The notes: generated by a model from the sequence alone, not told the origin. 64,000 nucleotides of DNA from an uncultured Prevotellaceae bacterium (GCA_937898415.1 CALDLA010000171.1:62001-126000); one strand, 5' to 3'. Positions 44,270 through 54,571 are shown, counted from the stretch's first letter. Translations and numbers: made by a program.

Positions 44270-46688
44270 ACTGACCCTACTGCTGCCGCTGCTTGTCATG
44301 CTGCTGACCTCGTGCATCTCCACACGCGATGTGCCCGAGGGCGACCAGCTGTTTACGGGTCTGAAGAAAATCACCTACGATGCCGACACCCTTCGCCCTT
44401 CGCCCTTCGCCTCTTACTCCTCGCATCTTGAAGACACGAAGGCCGAGGTGGAGGCCGCACTGGCTACGGCCCCCAACGGAGCCCTCTTCGGCAGTAGCTA
44501 CTACCGCGTGCCCTTCTCCTGGCGGCTGTGGGTCTACAACAAATACAGTGGCAAGGAGTCCAAGTTTTCCAAGTGGATGGTGAAGTCGTTTGGACGACAG
44601 CCGGTACTTATGAGCCGCGTGAACCCCGGACTGCGGGCAAAGGTGGCCCAGTCGGTGCTCAAGAACAACGGCTTCTTCCGCGCCAGCGTCAGTTATGAGG
44701 AGGTGACGCGCAAGAACCCCAAGAAGGGCAAGCTGGCCTACCACGTCCACCTCGACTCGCTCTTCACCTACGACTCGATAGCCTACGTCGGCTTCCCCGA
44801 CGGTCCGCGCTACCTCATCGACTCTACCGCGTCGCAGGCCGTCATCAGTAAGGGCAGCCCCTTCAGCGTCAGTTCGCTCGAGAGCGAGCGCAGCCGCATA
44901 GGCACCTTGATGCGCAACAACGGCTACTACTATTACAACCCCGGCTACGTCAACTGCCTGGCCGACACGCTGGCTGTGCCCAACCGGCTCCAGATGCGGC
45001 TGCAACTGGCCGAGCCGCTGCCCGACAAGGTGATGCGCAAATGGTATGTGGGTAATATCGACATCCTGTTCCGCCGCTCTATGCGTGAGCAGCTAAACGA
45101 CTCGATTCACCGTCGCTACCTCAACATCTTCTTCAACGGCAGTAAGCCGCCCATACGTCCGAGGGTGGTGCTGAAGGACATGAGACTGCGCCCGCGTCAG
45201 CCCTACAGCTATGAGAAGTACCAGGAGACCGTGGCCAAGATCAACGCGATGGGCGTCTTCTCGTCCGTCGACCTGCAGTTCACGCCCCGCGTGGACTCCC
45301 TCACCTCGTCAAACGCCTCCGACACCCTCGACCTGAGGATGACCTGTACCTTCGACAAGCCCTACGACTTCTACGTCGAGACCAGCCTCAACGGACGTAC
45401 CATCGGGCGCTACGGCCCTGAGGTGAAGGTGGGTATCACCCGCCGTAACGTCTTCCACGGGGCTGAGGAATTGGATGTCAACCTGCATGGCTCCTATGAG
45501 TGGCAGAAGAGCGGCAACGAGGAGATGAACAGCTACCAGTACGGTGCCGACGCCTCTATCGAGTTCCCGCGTATCCTCGCCCCCTTCGTCGACAGCGACC
45601 GCATCCGCCGCGACAAGAACGGACGGCCGCGTCCACGCCGTTTCTACTCGACGCCGACCACGCTGGCCAAGGTCTCGACCGACATCATACGTCGCCCGGG
45701 CTACTATAAGATGCACATCGCAACGGGCGAATGGACGTACCGCTGGCAGTCGTCGGCACAGAGCCATCATGAGTTCTCGCCACTGACGCTGAAGTATCAG
45801 TTCATCAACAGCTCGACTGAGAAGTTTGACAGCATCAGGTACAACAACTTCTACGTGGCCGCCAGTATGGAGGACCAGTTCGTGCCCAAGATGCGCTACA
45901 CCTATTTGTATAACAGCCCTACCACGTACCGCAATCCCATCCGCTGGGAGACCACCCTCGAGGAGTCGGGCAACGGGATGGCCCTGTTCGACGTACTCAT
46001 TCAGGGGCACGACTGGAACCAGAAGGAGAAGACCTTCTTCAAGAACCCCTATGCCCAGTTCCTTCGTGCTGAAACCGACTTCACCAAGACGTGGCACCTG
46101 TCGAACAACTCGCAGCTGGTGGGGCACCTCAACTCCGGCGTCATCTACTGCTACGGCAACTCGTCGGATGCGCCCTTCAGCGAGCTTTTCTATGTGGGCG
46201 GTGCCAATAGCATCCGTGCCTTCACCGTGCGCTCCATCGGTCCCGGCGGCTTCAGGGCCAAGGGCAACCGCCAGTTCTCATACATGGCGCAGAACGGCGA
46301 TTTGAAGCTGGTGGGCAACCTGGAGTACCGCTCGCAGCTCTTCGGCAAGCTGGGCGGAGCGCTGTTCGTCGACGTGGGCAACGTGTGGTACATGAGAAGT
46401 ACCCACTACGACTACGGCGAACTGGGCGAGGACATCAGCGACGAAGAGACGGACATGATTAACGCGCTGGAGGACATCGCCAGCTTCCGGCTCTCGCGAC
46501 TGGCTGACCAACTAGCTGTCGGCACGGGCTTCGGACTGCGCTACGACCTCGGATTCCTCGTCGTCCGCATCGATTGGGGGCTCGCCCTCCACGTTCCCTA
46601 CCAGACCAGCCGCTCGCGTTACCTCTTCAACTGGGACACCTTCCACGAGGCCCACACCCTGCACTTCGCCATCGGCTATCCGTTCTGA
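44256..46688 (+). CDS. tamL: TamL-like outer-membrane lipoprotein of the Omp85/BamA superfamily
   Basis: 810 residues from ATG 44256, inside the end of tamB. The signal peptide ends in a lipobox (MLLTSC20). POTRA-like modules follow (YDSIAYVGFPDGPRYLID, PFSVSSLESERSRIGTLMRNNGYY), then a 16-strand-type barrel. The L6-loop region of Omp85 proteins is recognisable (FYVGGANSIRAFTVRSIGPGGF). The lipidated TamA relative is typical of Bacteroidetes. It is expected to work with TamB in outer-membrane assembly. The barrel ends TLHFAIGYPF with a terminal Phe. Confidence 0.93.
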   Translation: MKQNRLTLLLPLLVMLLTSCISTRDVPEGDQLFTGLKKITYDADTLRPSPFASYSSHLEDTKAEVEAALATAPNGALFGSSYYRVPFSWRLWVYNKYSGKESKFSKWMVKSFGRQPVLMSRVNPGLRAKVAQSVLKNNGFFRASVSYEEVTRKNPKKGKLAYHVHLDSLFTYDSIAYVGFPDGPRYLIDSTASQAVISKGSPFSVSSLESERSRIGTLMRNNGYYYYNPGYVNCLADTLAVPNRLQMRLQLAEPLPDKVMRKWYVGNIDILFRRSMREQLNDSIHRRYLNIFFNGSKPPIRPRVVLKDMRLRPRQPYSYEKYQETVAKINAMGVFSSVDLQFTPRVDSLTSSNASDTLDLRMTCTFDKPYDFYVETSLNGRTIGRYGPEVKVGITRRNVFHGAEELDVNLHGSYEWQKSGNEEMNSYQYGADASIEFPRILAPFVDSDRIRRDKNGRPRPRRFYSTPTTLAKVSTDIIRRPGYYKMHIATGEWTYRWQSSAQSHHEFSPLTLKYQFINSSTEKFDSIRYNNFYVAASMEDQFVPKMRYTYLYNSPTTYRNPIRWETTLEESGNGMALFDVLIQGHDWNQKEKTFFKNPYAQFLRAETDFTKTWHLSNNSQLVGHLNSGVIYCYGNSSDAPFSELFYVGGANSIRAFTVRSIGPGGFRAKGNRQFSYMAQNGDLKLVGNLEYRSQLFGKLGGALFVDVGNVWYMRSTHYDYGELGEDISDEETDMINALEDIASFRLSRLADQLAVGTGFGLRYDLGFLVVRIDWGLALHVPYQTSRSRYLFNWDTFHEAHTLHFAIGYPF

Positions 46689-46722
46689 AACAAAGCATCA
46701 TAACTATTAAAACAATCATACA

Positions 46723-47373
46723 ATGAACAAAAACGAGCAATTTGTCATCTCGATTAATCGTGAGTTAGGAAGTGGCGGCCGCACCGTCGGTCGCAAGTTG
46801 GCTGAAAGGCTGGGCGTCGAGTTCTTCGACAAGGCCATCATCAAGGGCTTGGAGGAGCGATACAATCTCAGCCTGGAGGAAATTGAGAAGTTGAGGGGCC
46901 GCAAGCACAACTGGTGGGAGGACTTCAAGCGCATCGTCCGTATCGGCGAAGGCTGCATGACGGTGAATGCCCCGCTAAGCGGTCAGGAGGAGTCTGACAG
47001 ACAACCCGACCAGCCGACCACCAGTGAGATGTTCAAGGCCGAGACTGAGATACTGGAGGCCATCGCCGAGGATGAGTCGTGCGTCGTGGCAGGCCGTTCG
47101 GGTTTCTTCGTGTTCCGCAATCATCCCAACCACCTCAGCGTCTTCATACAGGCCTCGATGCCCTTCCGCGTGAACCGTCTGATACAGAAGAGGGGAATGA
47201 CCGAAGAAGAAGCCCTCAAAATCATCAAGAAAGTGGACGAGATGCGCGAGAACTACGTCAAGAAGTACACCGGCACCACACGCTACGACACCCGTAACTA
47301 CGACATCGTCATCACTGCCGACGGCAAGACCGAGGACGAGATTGTTGAACATATCCTGAGTTTTATCGGATAA
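46723..47373 (+). CDS. Cytidylate kinase-like protein
   Basis: 216 residues, cytosolic. ISINRELGSGGRTVGRKLAERLG is the modified P-loop region of the cytidylate-kinase-like family (Cytidylate_kin2), followed by EFFDKAIIKG. VVAGRSGFFVFRNHPN, MPFRVNRLIQKRGMT and VKKYTGTTRYDTRNYDIVI are also typical. It follows tamL by 34 nt. Family members often lack a proven nucleotide substrate; the tight context suggests a housekeeping role near the envelope operon rather than the main Cmk. Confidence 0.88.
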   Translation: MNKNEQFVISINRELGSGGRTVGRKLAERLGVEFFDKAIIKGLEERYNLSLEEIEKLRGRKHNWWEDFKRIVRIGEGCMTVNAPLSGQEESDRQPDQPTTSEMFKAETEILEAIAEDESCVVAGRSGFFVFRNHPNHLSVFIQASMPFRVNRLIQKRGMTEEEALKIIKKVDEMRENYVKKYTGTTRYDTRNYDIVITADGKTEDEIVEHILSFIG

Positions 47374-47398
47374 ACTGAATGCCACTTATCACTTCACT

Positions 47399-48613
47399 AT
47401 GATACGAAAAATGATGATCTGCTGCCTGCTATTCTCGCTGAATGCAGCAGCACAGGAGCCTGAGATTCCGGACAGCGTGAGTACTCGGGAAAGTAAGCCT
47501 GACTTGATGACACGCCTTCATCAGGTGCAGGATTTCCTGGACACCAAAGCCAAGGCGAAGGTGGACCCGCAATACATCGAAGTGCCCGAGAAGCCCTGGA
47601 GGGTGATACTGCGCTACAAGGAGAACGTGGTAGACGTGGACTATACCCATAGTGTCGACTTTCCCGGCTACAACGAGCATGCCGACTGGAATCTGTGCTT
47701 TGAGCCTCCCGTGGCTTCTTCCATTGGTTTCTGGGTGGGCTATCGCGGTACGGGATTCTCCTATTCCAAGTCGCTCACCAAGAACGCAGGCCGCTATTAC
47801 TCCTTCAGCACGACGGGAGCCAAGTACGGCTTCAACTTCCGTCTGAGACGCTTCAACACGACGGACGCCACGTTCAGCACGACAGAACGTAATCTGGATA
47901 CGGGTGTCGAAATGCGGAAAGACACAACCTTCAATATGTTTGCGCCAGTATGGATTCGTTCCGTCTATCTCAACGGATATTACGTGTTCAACGGCCGTCG
48001 CTACTCACAGGCTGCCGCCTACAACCAGTCCGTCATCCAGCGTCGCTCCGCAGGCTCTTTCCTCGTAGGAGCCACGTGGTACCAGTCGTCGTTCGACTAT
48101 TCGGACATCAGCAACTTCCTCTTTATGATTATCGGTCACGGCATCTACCGTGCCAAGGTACATCAAGCCAACCTCGGTGTCGGCTACGGCTACAACTGGG
48201 TACCGCTGCGCGGCCTTGTCGTCAACGCGATGGCCATGCCTACCATCAGCGTCTATAACCGCGTGAAAACCTATAAATACGAAATGAACTACGACGTGTC
48301 TGCAAAAGAGCCTGTTGACGACTACGGCGACTGGAACAAGGAGACGAGGACATGGGCCAACGGCAAAAGCCATAAACCCATCGAGATGGCCGATCTGCAG
48401 AACTCTCAGTTTGACTACTGGGATATAGAGCCCGATGTGGACTACAGTATGTTCCGCTTCAACGTTGACCTGCGCCTCGGCATCGCCTACAACTGGAGCA
48501 ACTACTTCATCGGTGCCCAGGCACAGTACAACAACTTCAACTACAAGAATGATAACGGCAAAGTCAACATCTTTGATGCCTACGCCCGTCTGTCATTCGG
48601 CGTAAGACTATAA
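47399..48613 (+). CDS. DUF4421-type outer-membrane protein
   Basis: 404 residues with a signal peptide (cleavage near NAAAQ). The long Tyr- and Phe-rich strands (GFWVGYRGTGFSYSKSL, YSFSTTGAKYGFNF, VYLNGYYVFNGRRYS, VHQANLGVGYGYNW) and the terminal strand YARLSFGVRL point to a beta-barrel. I recognise the N-terminal segment (EKPWRVILRYKENVVDVDY) and the RRSAGSFLVGATWYQSSF strand from the DUF4421 family common in Bacteroidetes. Function unknown. Confidence 0.78.
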   Translation: MIRKMMICCLLFSLNAAAQEPEIPDSVSTRESKPDLMTRLHQVQDFLDTKAKAKVDPQYIEVPEKPWRVILRYKENVVDVDYTHSVDFPGYNEHADWNLCFEPPVASSIGFWVGYRGTGFSYSKSLTKNAGRYYSFSTTGAKYGFNFRLRRFNTTDATFSTTERNLDTGVEMRKDTTFNMFAPVWIRSVYLNGYYVFNGRRYSQAAAYNQSVIQRRSAGSFLVGATWYQSSFDYSDISNFLFMIIGHGIYRAKVHQANLGVGYGYNWVPLRGLVVNAMAMPTISVYNRVKTYKYEMNYDVSAKEPVDDYGDWNKETRTWANGKSHKPIEMADLQNSQFDYWDIEPDVDYSMFRFNVDLRLGIAYNWSNYFIGAQAQYNNFNYKNDNGKVNIFDAYARLSFGVRL

Positions 48614-48628
48614 CCCCCTGTAAACGAT

Positions 48629-51301
48629 ATGAAGAAGAAACTGCTGACACTCACCCTTACACTCTGTTTATGCGCCATTCCGCTCTGGGCTATTGTGGGC
48701 GGACGGTCGTTGACGAATACCCTTAAGGACCTCTGCACGGAGCTGAAGACGGCCTATCAACAGCGGACGGAGGCGCAGCAACGCTTCAACGACGATTATG
48801 AGCGTCAGCACCAGCGGATGATTGACGTCGTCACCGAGTCGAACGAGCTCTCCATCCTGCTCTATACGCAAGAGCAGGAGATGACGTTCGACCTGGCCTA
48901 CGCCCTGAAGAAGGTGACGGCCGACTATAAGGCCTTCAGCATGGACCGCCGACCGTATGACCACATCGTCAGCAGCCTGAACTACGAGATAGACCGCAAT
49001 GCCCGACTGGTTGAGGCCCTGCGCCGACTGCCGCCGATGATGAAGGAGATTGAGATGGAAATCGTGCCTGACAGTCTGCTGTACCGCAACGACTCGCTGG
49101 ACGTTCATCTGGCGGACTCCATCTCTTCGCTGGAAAAGGAGATTATCAAGATTGCCTTCAAGGATTCACTCTCTGCTCCTTTCGTCTTGGACTCGATAGG
49201 CGAGACGCTGCGCGACTCCTGCATCTTCTTTGCCTCCGAACTACTGAAGATGAATGCCAACAACCGGGCTACGGTGATAGCCGACAGCATGCACTATCAG
49301 GAGGCCTTCCTGCGATTGAAGGAGACCTACGACTATGCCGAGTCGCGTTATCACGACCTTGAGCGCTATATCTTCGTGGACGGGCAGACACCGTTCCTGG
49401 ACATCCTGGCCAATCCCGGCTACTATTGGAGCAAGACCAAGGTGGATTTGCAGGGGCAGTATAGCATGAAAGAATTGAGTAAAGCCCTTGATGAAACTGA
49501 TGTTGATGAGAATGCCTCTGACGACGAGAATGACGTCACGTTTTTCCAGCACCTTTCCAGCAAGGCTGAAAACACCATGTTGCTGTTTGTCTGTATCATG
49601 CAAGTGGTCGTGCTGGTGTCTTTCTGGCTCCTCACCTTCCTGATTCTCTGGCTACTTTACCGCTACACAAGGCTGAAACGCCATGTCCCAAAGAAGAAGT
49701 TGTTCATCATCTCGATACTGTTGGGTACCATCGTCTATTTCCTTGTGTTTGGCTTCTCCTTATATGGTGATGAATACATCAACCTGGGCGTCCGCCACGT
49801 CAACACCTTCCTGTGGCTGCTCATTGCCATCTCAGGCTCGCTGCTGCTTCGTGTAAAACCAGAGCAGTTCCGACAGGGCTTCCTGCTCTATTCGGCCACC
49901 TTCCTGGTGATGCTGATGATCATTGCCTGCCGCATCACCTTTGTGCCCGACAAACTGATGGTGTTCCTCTTCCCGCCCATTCTGTTGCTGGTGGTCGTGT
50001 GGCAGTTGTGCTGCTGCATCTGGGTCAGCGGCAAGGCCACCTCCATCGACAGTACGCTGGGCTGGGTGTCGTTGGCCGTCTATCTCGTCGCCTTCGTCTT
50101 TGCCTTCATGGGCTACACCTTTGTGGCTCTGCTCATTCTGGTGTCGTGGTATTTCCTGTTGGCCGTATGGCTGACGGTGGTCTGCGTGCTCGACCTGATG
50201 AGCCGCTACAAAGAGCGCTGGCTGGACAAGCGGGTGGAGGCCATGCGAAACCGTATTACCTATGTGTCGGGCGAGGATCGCGAGTCGCTGCTGTTCGGCG
50301 CCACCTGGTTCTACGATTTCATCCGTCAGGTGGCTGTCCCCACCGTCGTCCTCCTCTCCCTGCCGCTGTGTGTCAGGTTGTCGTTAAGTATGTTCGACTT
50401 CGACGACCTCTTTGTGAAGTTCTATGAGAATCCCTTTGTTCAGCTTTATGACCAGAATGGATTCGAGACGCTACGCATTTCGGCCAAGAGCATCATCTGG
50501 CTGCTGATTTTCTTCTATGTGCTGCGCTACTTCAGCAAGGCTGTTCACGCCATCTGGCAATACGCCCGATATGCCGCCTTTATGCGCAAGCATAACCGTA
50601 CGACCATCCGTGCCAATGAAATCAACCTGTCGTTGGGCAACAGTATCATCAGCGTGCTGGTATGGATGGGCTTTGCGGTCGTGGTGATTTACTTCTGGAA
50701 AATTCCTACCGGTTCTTTAGGGCTGGTGGCAGGAGGTCTTTCGGCTGGTATCGGTCTCGCGTTGAAGGATGTCATCAACAACTTCATCTACGGTATTCAG
50801 CTGATGGGCGGGCGACTGAGGGTCGGCGACTGGATTGAGTGCGAAGGCGTGCGCGGTAAGGTGACCGCCATCAACTATCAATGTGTACAGGCTGAGACCA
50901 TCGAGGGCACGGAGATGTCGTTCCTCAACTCCTCGCTTTTTGGCAAGAACTTCAACAACCTGACGCGTAACCACTCGTATGAGCTGACCATCGTCACCGT
51001 AGGTGTAGCATACGGTACAGAGATCCAGCGCGTACGCGAGGTGCTGGTGGAGGGTATGCAGAAGATGCGTACCAAGGATCAGTACGGACGTGACATTGTG
51101 GATCCCGACTACGGCTTCAATGTGGTTGTGGGCAACATGAGCGACAGCGCTGTGGACATCAACGTGAAGCAACTGGTGCTGGTAGCCGAGCGCATCGGCT
51201 ACGTGGACCGTGCGAAGGAGGTGATTTACGATACCCTCACCGCCGCCGGCATCACCATCGCCTTCCCGCAATGCGACGTACACCTGATTCACGAAGAATA
51301 G
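48629..51301 (+). CDS. MscS-family mechanosensitive channel with long N-terminal region
   Basis: 890 residues. A signal-like segment and a ~300-residue extracytoplasmic region rich in charged helices come first (ELKTAYQQRTEAQQRF). Around 10 transmembrane helices follow, then the MscS pore helix and beta domain: GGLSAGIGLALKDVINNF, GDWIECEGVRGKVTAINYQ, SFLNSSLFGKNFNN. The C-terminal alpha/beta part has VGVAYGTEIQRVREVL and ends FPQCDVHLI. The long N-terminus recalls MscK/MscM types. It opens on membrane tension to release solutes. The last gene of the tam operon as seen here. Confidence 0.92.
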   Translation: MKKKLLTLTLTLCLCAIPLWAIVGGRSLTNTLKDLCTELKTAYQQRTEAQQRFNDDYERQHQRMIDVVTESNELSILLYTQEQEMTFDLAYALKKVTADYKAFSMDRRPYDHIVSSLNYEIDRNARLVEALRRLPPMMKEIEMEIVPDSLLYRNDSLDVHLADSISSLEKEIIKIAFKDSLSAPFVLDSIGETLRDSCIFFASELLKMNANNRATVIADSMHYQEAFLRLKETYDYAESRYHDLERYIFVDGQTPFLDILANPGYYWSKTKVDLQGQYSMKELSKALDETDVDENASDDENDVTFFQHLSSKAENTMLLFVCIMQVVVLVSFWLLTFLILWLLYRYTRLKRHVPKKKLFIISILLGTIVYFLVFGFSLYGDEYINLGVRHVNTFLWLLIAISGSLLLRVKPEQFRQGFLLYSATFLVMLMIIACRITFVPDKLMVFLFPPILLLVVVWQLCCCIWVSGKATSIDSTLGWVSLAVYLVAFVFAFMGYTFVALLILVSWYFLLAVWLTVVCVLDLMSRYKERWLDKRVEAMRNRITYVSGEDRESLLFGATWFYDFIRQVAVPTVVLLSLPLCVRLSLSMFDFDDLFVKFYENPFVQLYDQNGFETLRISAKSIIWLLIFFYVLRYFSKAVHAIWQYARYAAFMRKHNRTTIRANEINLSLGNSIISVLVWMGFAVVVIYFWKIPTGSLGLVAGGLSAGIGLALKDVINNFIYGIQLMGGRLRVGDWIECEGVRGKVTAINYQCVQAETIEGTEMSFLNSSLFGKNFNNLTRNHSYELTIVTVGVAYGTEIQRVREVLVEGMQKMRTKDQYGRDIVDPDYGFNVVVGNMSDSAVDINVKQLVLVAERIGYVDRAKEVIYDTLTAAGITIAFPQCDVHLIHEE

Positions 51302-51356
51302 TTCTCGTTTTCTTCCGTAGGGCGCATAGCGAATAAAATCTACTTGAACTTGACGT

Positions 51357-53813
51357 TTAGTTCTTTACAAGTCTTACTTCATAGATTTCGCCTATCTGTT
51401 TGTTCGGTTTGGCCACAAACTTCACGCGTACCTGCGTCTTGCCTTTCAGCAGTTCCTCAGGCACGGGATAGGTCTCGTACTTGAACTCCGAGATGCGGTA
51501 CTTGCCGGTGTTGTTCACCTCCTTCACCAGTACGTCGTCAACCAGGATGTCAAACTCGTGGCTCTTCCACTCACCCACTCCCCAGTACTTCAGGCGCAGC
51601 GAGAGGTCGGTCTGTCCGCTCGTCTGCATCAGGTAGCTGAAGTAGTGGCCGTCATTAGCGTCGCGCCAGAAGACGTCGTTGGTGTTGCCTACCTGCGAGC
51701 GGTCGGTCTCCATCTTGTGGTCGGTCTCGGGCTGCTGTTCACCGGGCTGCACCTTGTCCACCGTGCGGGCTTCCAGTTCCTGACGTTCCTGTTCCTGACG
51801 GGCCAGGTCGTCGAGATAACTCTTGTAGCTGTCTTCAGAGAGGGCGAGCCAGTAGATCATGTAGCGGGCGTCGTGGATTTCAAAGAAAGGCTGGAGCTCA
51901 TTGACCATTGACGGCTGACGATTGACCATTTTTGTCTCTAACATGAAGTGGAGCGGCTTTCCGTCAATCTCCGTTATCTGCGTGGCAATCCCGTCAATGT
52001 TGTCGTTGATGAGGATAGGCGCCTCGTTGATGGGCAGTTTTTTGCCGCTGGCGTATTGCCCGAAGCGGCTGTCGTCGGCCACAAGGTGAGCCAGGTCTTC
52101 CGTACCAGTCTTCATGCCCAAGAGAATGGGACCGTGCATCAGGGCCACATACTGCGGCACGTTGGGCAGGTATTTCAGACTGTTGTGCATGGGGAAGGTG
52201 ATGTCGACCACATCGCCCTTTTTCCACTGGCGGTCGATGGCCACATAACTCGACGGACCGCTGATGATGCTGACGGGCTGGCCGTTGACCTTCACGGAGA
52301 ACTGGCCGGGCTTCACCCAACCGGGATAGCGGATGAGCAGTTTTCTTACCTCTGACTTCTTACCTCTTACCTCTTGAATGGTGATACGCGACGTCTCGGC
52401 GTAGGGGAACTTCGTGTCCTGACGGAGCACGACGCCCTTCTCCTTCCAGTTCAGTTCCGATGCCACGAAGAGGTTCACGTAAAGCGCATTGCCCACATGG
52501 GTATAAATGAACTGACCGTACTTGCCGTGATTCTCCATACCCGTGCCTACGCAGCACCACATGGCCTCGTTCGGTGCCGAGTAATTACGGTAGTGACGCG
52601 GGCGGGCAGAGGTGAAGTATACATAGCCTCCATGCTCAGGATGCTGCGAGGAGAGAATATGGTTGAACGTGGCCAGTTCGTAGTAGTCGGCATAACGGGC
52701 CTCGGGATTGCGGCGATGCAGATCCTCGGTCAGCTTCAGCATATTGTTGGTGTTGCACGACTCCGGACCATCGATGTCGTTGATAAAGTCCGTGCAGGCT
52801 TCCTTGCTGGGGAAGTGCTCGCGGCGTGAGTTGCCGCCGAAAGCCAACGAACGCTCACCCGTCACGATGTCCCAAAAGAAGTCAGCGGCATTATGATATG
52901 GTTCGAAATTGGCCGAACCACATATCGTCTGCCCATTGTCAGCCAGCCAGCAGTTCTTGAGCGGATAAATGGTCGAGAGTTCGCTGATGCGCTCAAATCC
53001 CACCACCTTCGGCACCTGCGTGTTAGCGTGCATATTGTCGAGATTATCTACACGTTGCGACATCGGGGTGAGCAACCGGCGGTGCGAGAAGCGCATGGCC
53101 ACGAAGAGGTATTTCTGTTCCTTGGTGATGGCGTAGGCATCGGCCAGCACCTCGTTCATGCCGCCATGCTCATTGCCCAACATCCGTTCCATCTGCTCAT
53201 CGCTGAGTCCAGCCGTCAGGTCGATGGCCCAGTCGCAGAAACCTAAGAACAGCCGCTTGGCCTGTTCATTGCCGCAGTAGAGCCAGGCATCACGCAGGCC
53301 CGCGTACATCTTATGTAAATTATAGAACGGAGCCCACGAGCCGAAGTAGGTACCGAAGTCGCCCTTCTTGAACGTGCTCCAGATACGTTCGCTATTGGGC
53401 ATGCCACCCACGTAGCCCTTACCCCACTCCGGATGGTTCTTCACGTTGGCGTCGGCACACTCCTGCAGTTCGCTAATCATATACTCCATACGCCGGCGGC
53501 ACTCCTCGTTGCCCGTTGCCGCATTGATGGCCATCGCCGTCAGGTAGTGGCCGCCCACATGGCCGTCCAGTCCGTCCCAGTTCGGATAAGTCTTCGCCTT
53601 GGGTGTCAGTCCCGCCTCCTTGCGGTAGGGAGCCAGCAGCCGGTCACAGTCATACTGCAACAGCGTCTTGATATTCAGGTCGCGAGCCGTCTTAAGCGGA
53701 CCATCCAATAGGACAACGTCCCCCAACGGGAATTCGTCATTATACAACTTGTCTTGTGCCTCAGCCATCGTACAAACGGCCATAAAAGCGGAAAGGATAC
53801 AGATTCTTCTCAT
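51357..53813 (-). CDS. GH127 family glycoside hydrolase (beta-L-arabinofuranosidase-like), secreted
   Basis: 818 residues from ATG 53813, chosen because it opens a signal peptide (MRRICILSAFMAVC, cleavage near AEAQ) and lies just after a good promoter; the frame remains open to 53864. Diagnostic for GH127 are LDGHVGGHYLTAMA, the zinc and nucleophile cysteines in ESCNT and WCCVGTGMENHG, and GNEHGGMNEVLADAY. In GH127 enzymes the zinc-bound CC pair contains the nucleophile. Members remove beta-L-arabinofuranose from plant glycoproteins or glycans. The C-terminal ~130 residues form an extra beta-rich domain. It is not in a visible operon. Confidence 0.93.
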   Translation of the reverse strand: MRRICILSAFMAVCTMAEAQDKLYNDEFPLGDVVLLDGPLKTARDLNIKTLLQYDCDRLLAPYRKEAGLTPKAKTYPNWDGLDGHVGGHYLTAMAINAATGNEECRRRMEYMISELQECADANVKNHPEWGKGYVGGMPNSERIWSTFKKGDFGTYFGSWAPFYNLHKMYAGLRDAWLYCGNEQAKRLFLGFCDWAIDLTAGLSDEQMERMLGNEHGGMNEVLADAYAITKEQKYLFVAMRFSHRRLLTPMSQRVDNLDNMHANTQVPKVVGFERISELSTIYPLKNCWLADNGQTICGSANFEPYHNAADFFWDIVTGERSLAFGGNSRREHFPSKEACTDFINDIDGPESCNTNNMLKLTEDLHRRNPEARYADYYELATFNHILSSQHPEHGGYVYFTSARPRHYRNYSAPNEAMWCCVGTGMENHGKYGQFIYTHVGNALYVNLFVASELNWKEKGVVLRQDTKFPYAETSRITIQEVRGKKSEVRKLLIRYPGWVKPGQFSVKVNGQPVSIISGPSSYVAIDRQWKKGDVVDITFPMHNSLKYLPNVPQYVALMHGPILLGMKTGTEDLAHLVADDSRFGQYASGKKLPINEAPILINDNIDGIATQITEIDGKPLHFMLETKMVNRQPSMVNELQPFFEIHDARYMIYWLALSEDSYKSYLDDLARQEQERQELEARTVDKVQPGEQQPETDHKMETDRSQVGNTNDVFWRDANDGHYFSYLMQTSGQTDLSLRLKYWGVGEWKSHEFDILVDDVLVKEVNNTGKYRISEFKYETYPVPEELLKGKTQVRVKFVAKPNKQIGEIYEVRLVKN

Positions 53814-53833
53814 ACTTGTAATGTTTATGACTG

Positions 53834-53865
53834 CAAAAATACGAAGAATTATTGAATCAAGCAAA
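53834..53865 (-). promoter_or_regulatory. Promoter for the GH127 gene
   Basis: On the minus strand: TTTG (53865-53862), 20 nt, TATTTTTG (53841-53834), 20 nt upstream of the GH127 start codon. It matches TTTG-N19/20-TAnnTTTG. Confidence 0.65.
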
Positions 53866-53938
53866 TAAAACTAAAAGAAGATAGATGGGTTTACTTGAAT
53901 TCTTTGGTGTGTTTTAAATGGTGAATAAATAGGGTTAT

Positions 53939-54196
53939 TAAAGTTTCCCACCTTTTCAAAACGCCCACAAACAAAGGGGTTCTGAAATCTTTGCATCACG
54001 AGAATGCCCGTAAACAAAGGATTTTAACACAGACATAATGAATGTTAATGAAATAGAGAATGAATACCAATGTTCCCGAAAGTCCCCATTAATAGGGAGA
54101 AGTGCATTTGTGAAATACTACGCAAAAATGTTAAAGATGCGCTTATTTTCTGGAAACGCCTTTATATAAAGGGATTTCTGAGGGTGGGAAACTTTA
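53939..54196. mobile_element. MITE-like element, copy 1
   Basis: 258 bp bounded by perfect 14-bp terminal inverted repeats (TAAAGTTTCCCACC / GGTGGGAAACTTTA). It is non-coding and differs from the copy at 55473 by one base (G versus A near the right end). No matching target-site duplication is seen around this copy. Confidence 0.8.
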
Positions 54197-54199
54197 GTA

Positions 54200-54530
54200 A
54201 CGATATATTTGTATAGGACTATACATTACCATGCCGTCATGCTGTTGAAAAACTGTACACCTATATCCCTATACATTCATACATGCTATATCCCTATACA
54301 GGTATACTTGGTGTAACCGTATATGCCAATATCCCCTATAGGTGTGTACAATCTAAACACCTATACTCTGTATATCCATAAACACACTATAACGTTATAC
54401 GGAGAGTAAGCCTATACTGGGTATCAGCTAATACACAATATAACCAAATACGTCGTGGATGTGTATTTGCCTATAAGCTTATTCTCTTCCATGGTGTATA
54501 TGGGTGCTATCGTTATATGGCTATACAAAA
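54200..54530. other. CTATA/TATAC-rich iteron-like stretch
   Basis: About 330 bp contain more than a dozen short near-repeats built from CCTATA, TATAC and GTATA (for example CCTATATCCCTATACA near 54260 and CTATATCCCTATACAGG near 54287, CCCTATAGGTG near 54335, CCTATACT near 54411). No reading frame of note. Lies downstream of a DUF3408-like gene and a ParA-type gene fragment and could be a binding array for a partition or replication protein. Confidence 0.45.
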
Positions 54531-54571
54531 AGTGCAGACAGGGAACCAGTATTCAGTTCGGTGTCTGCACT
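54531..54571 (-). terminator. Terminator for the DUF3408-like gene
   Basis: Perfect 10-bp stem (AGTGCAGACA with TGTCTGCACT), followed on the minus strand by TTTTTG. It lies 22 bp past the gene's stop at 54593. Confidence 0.8.
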
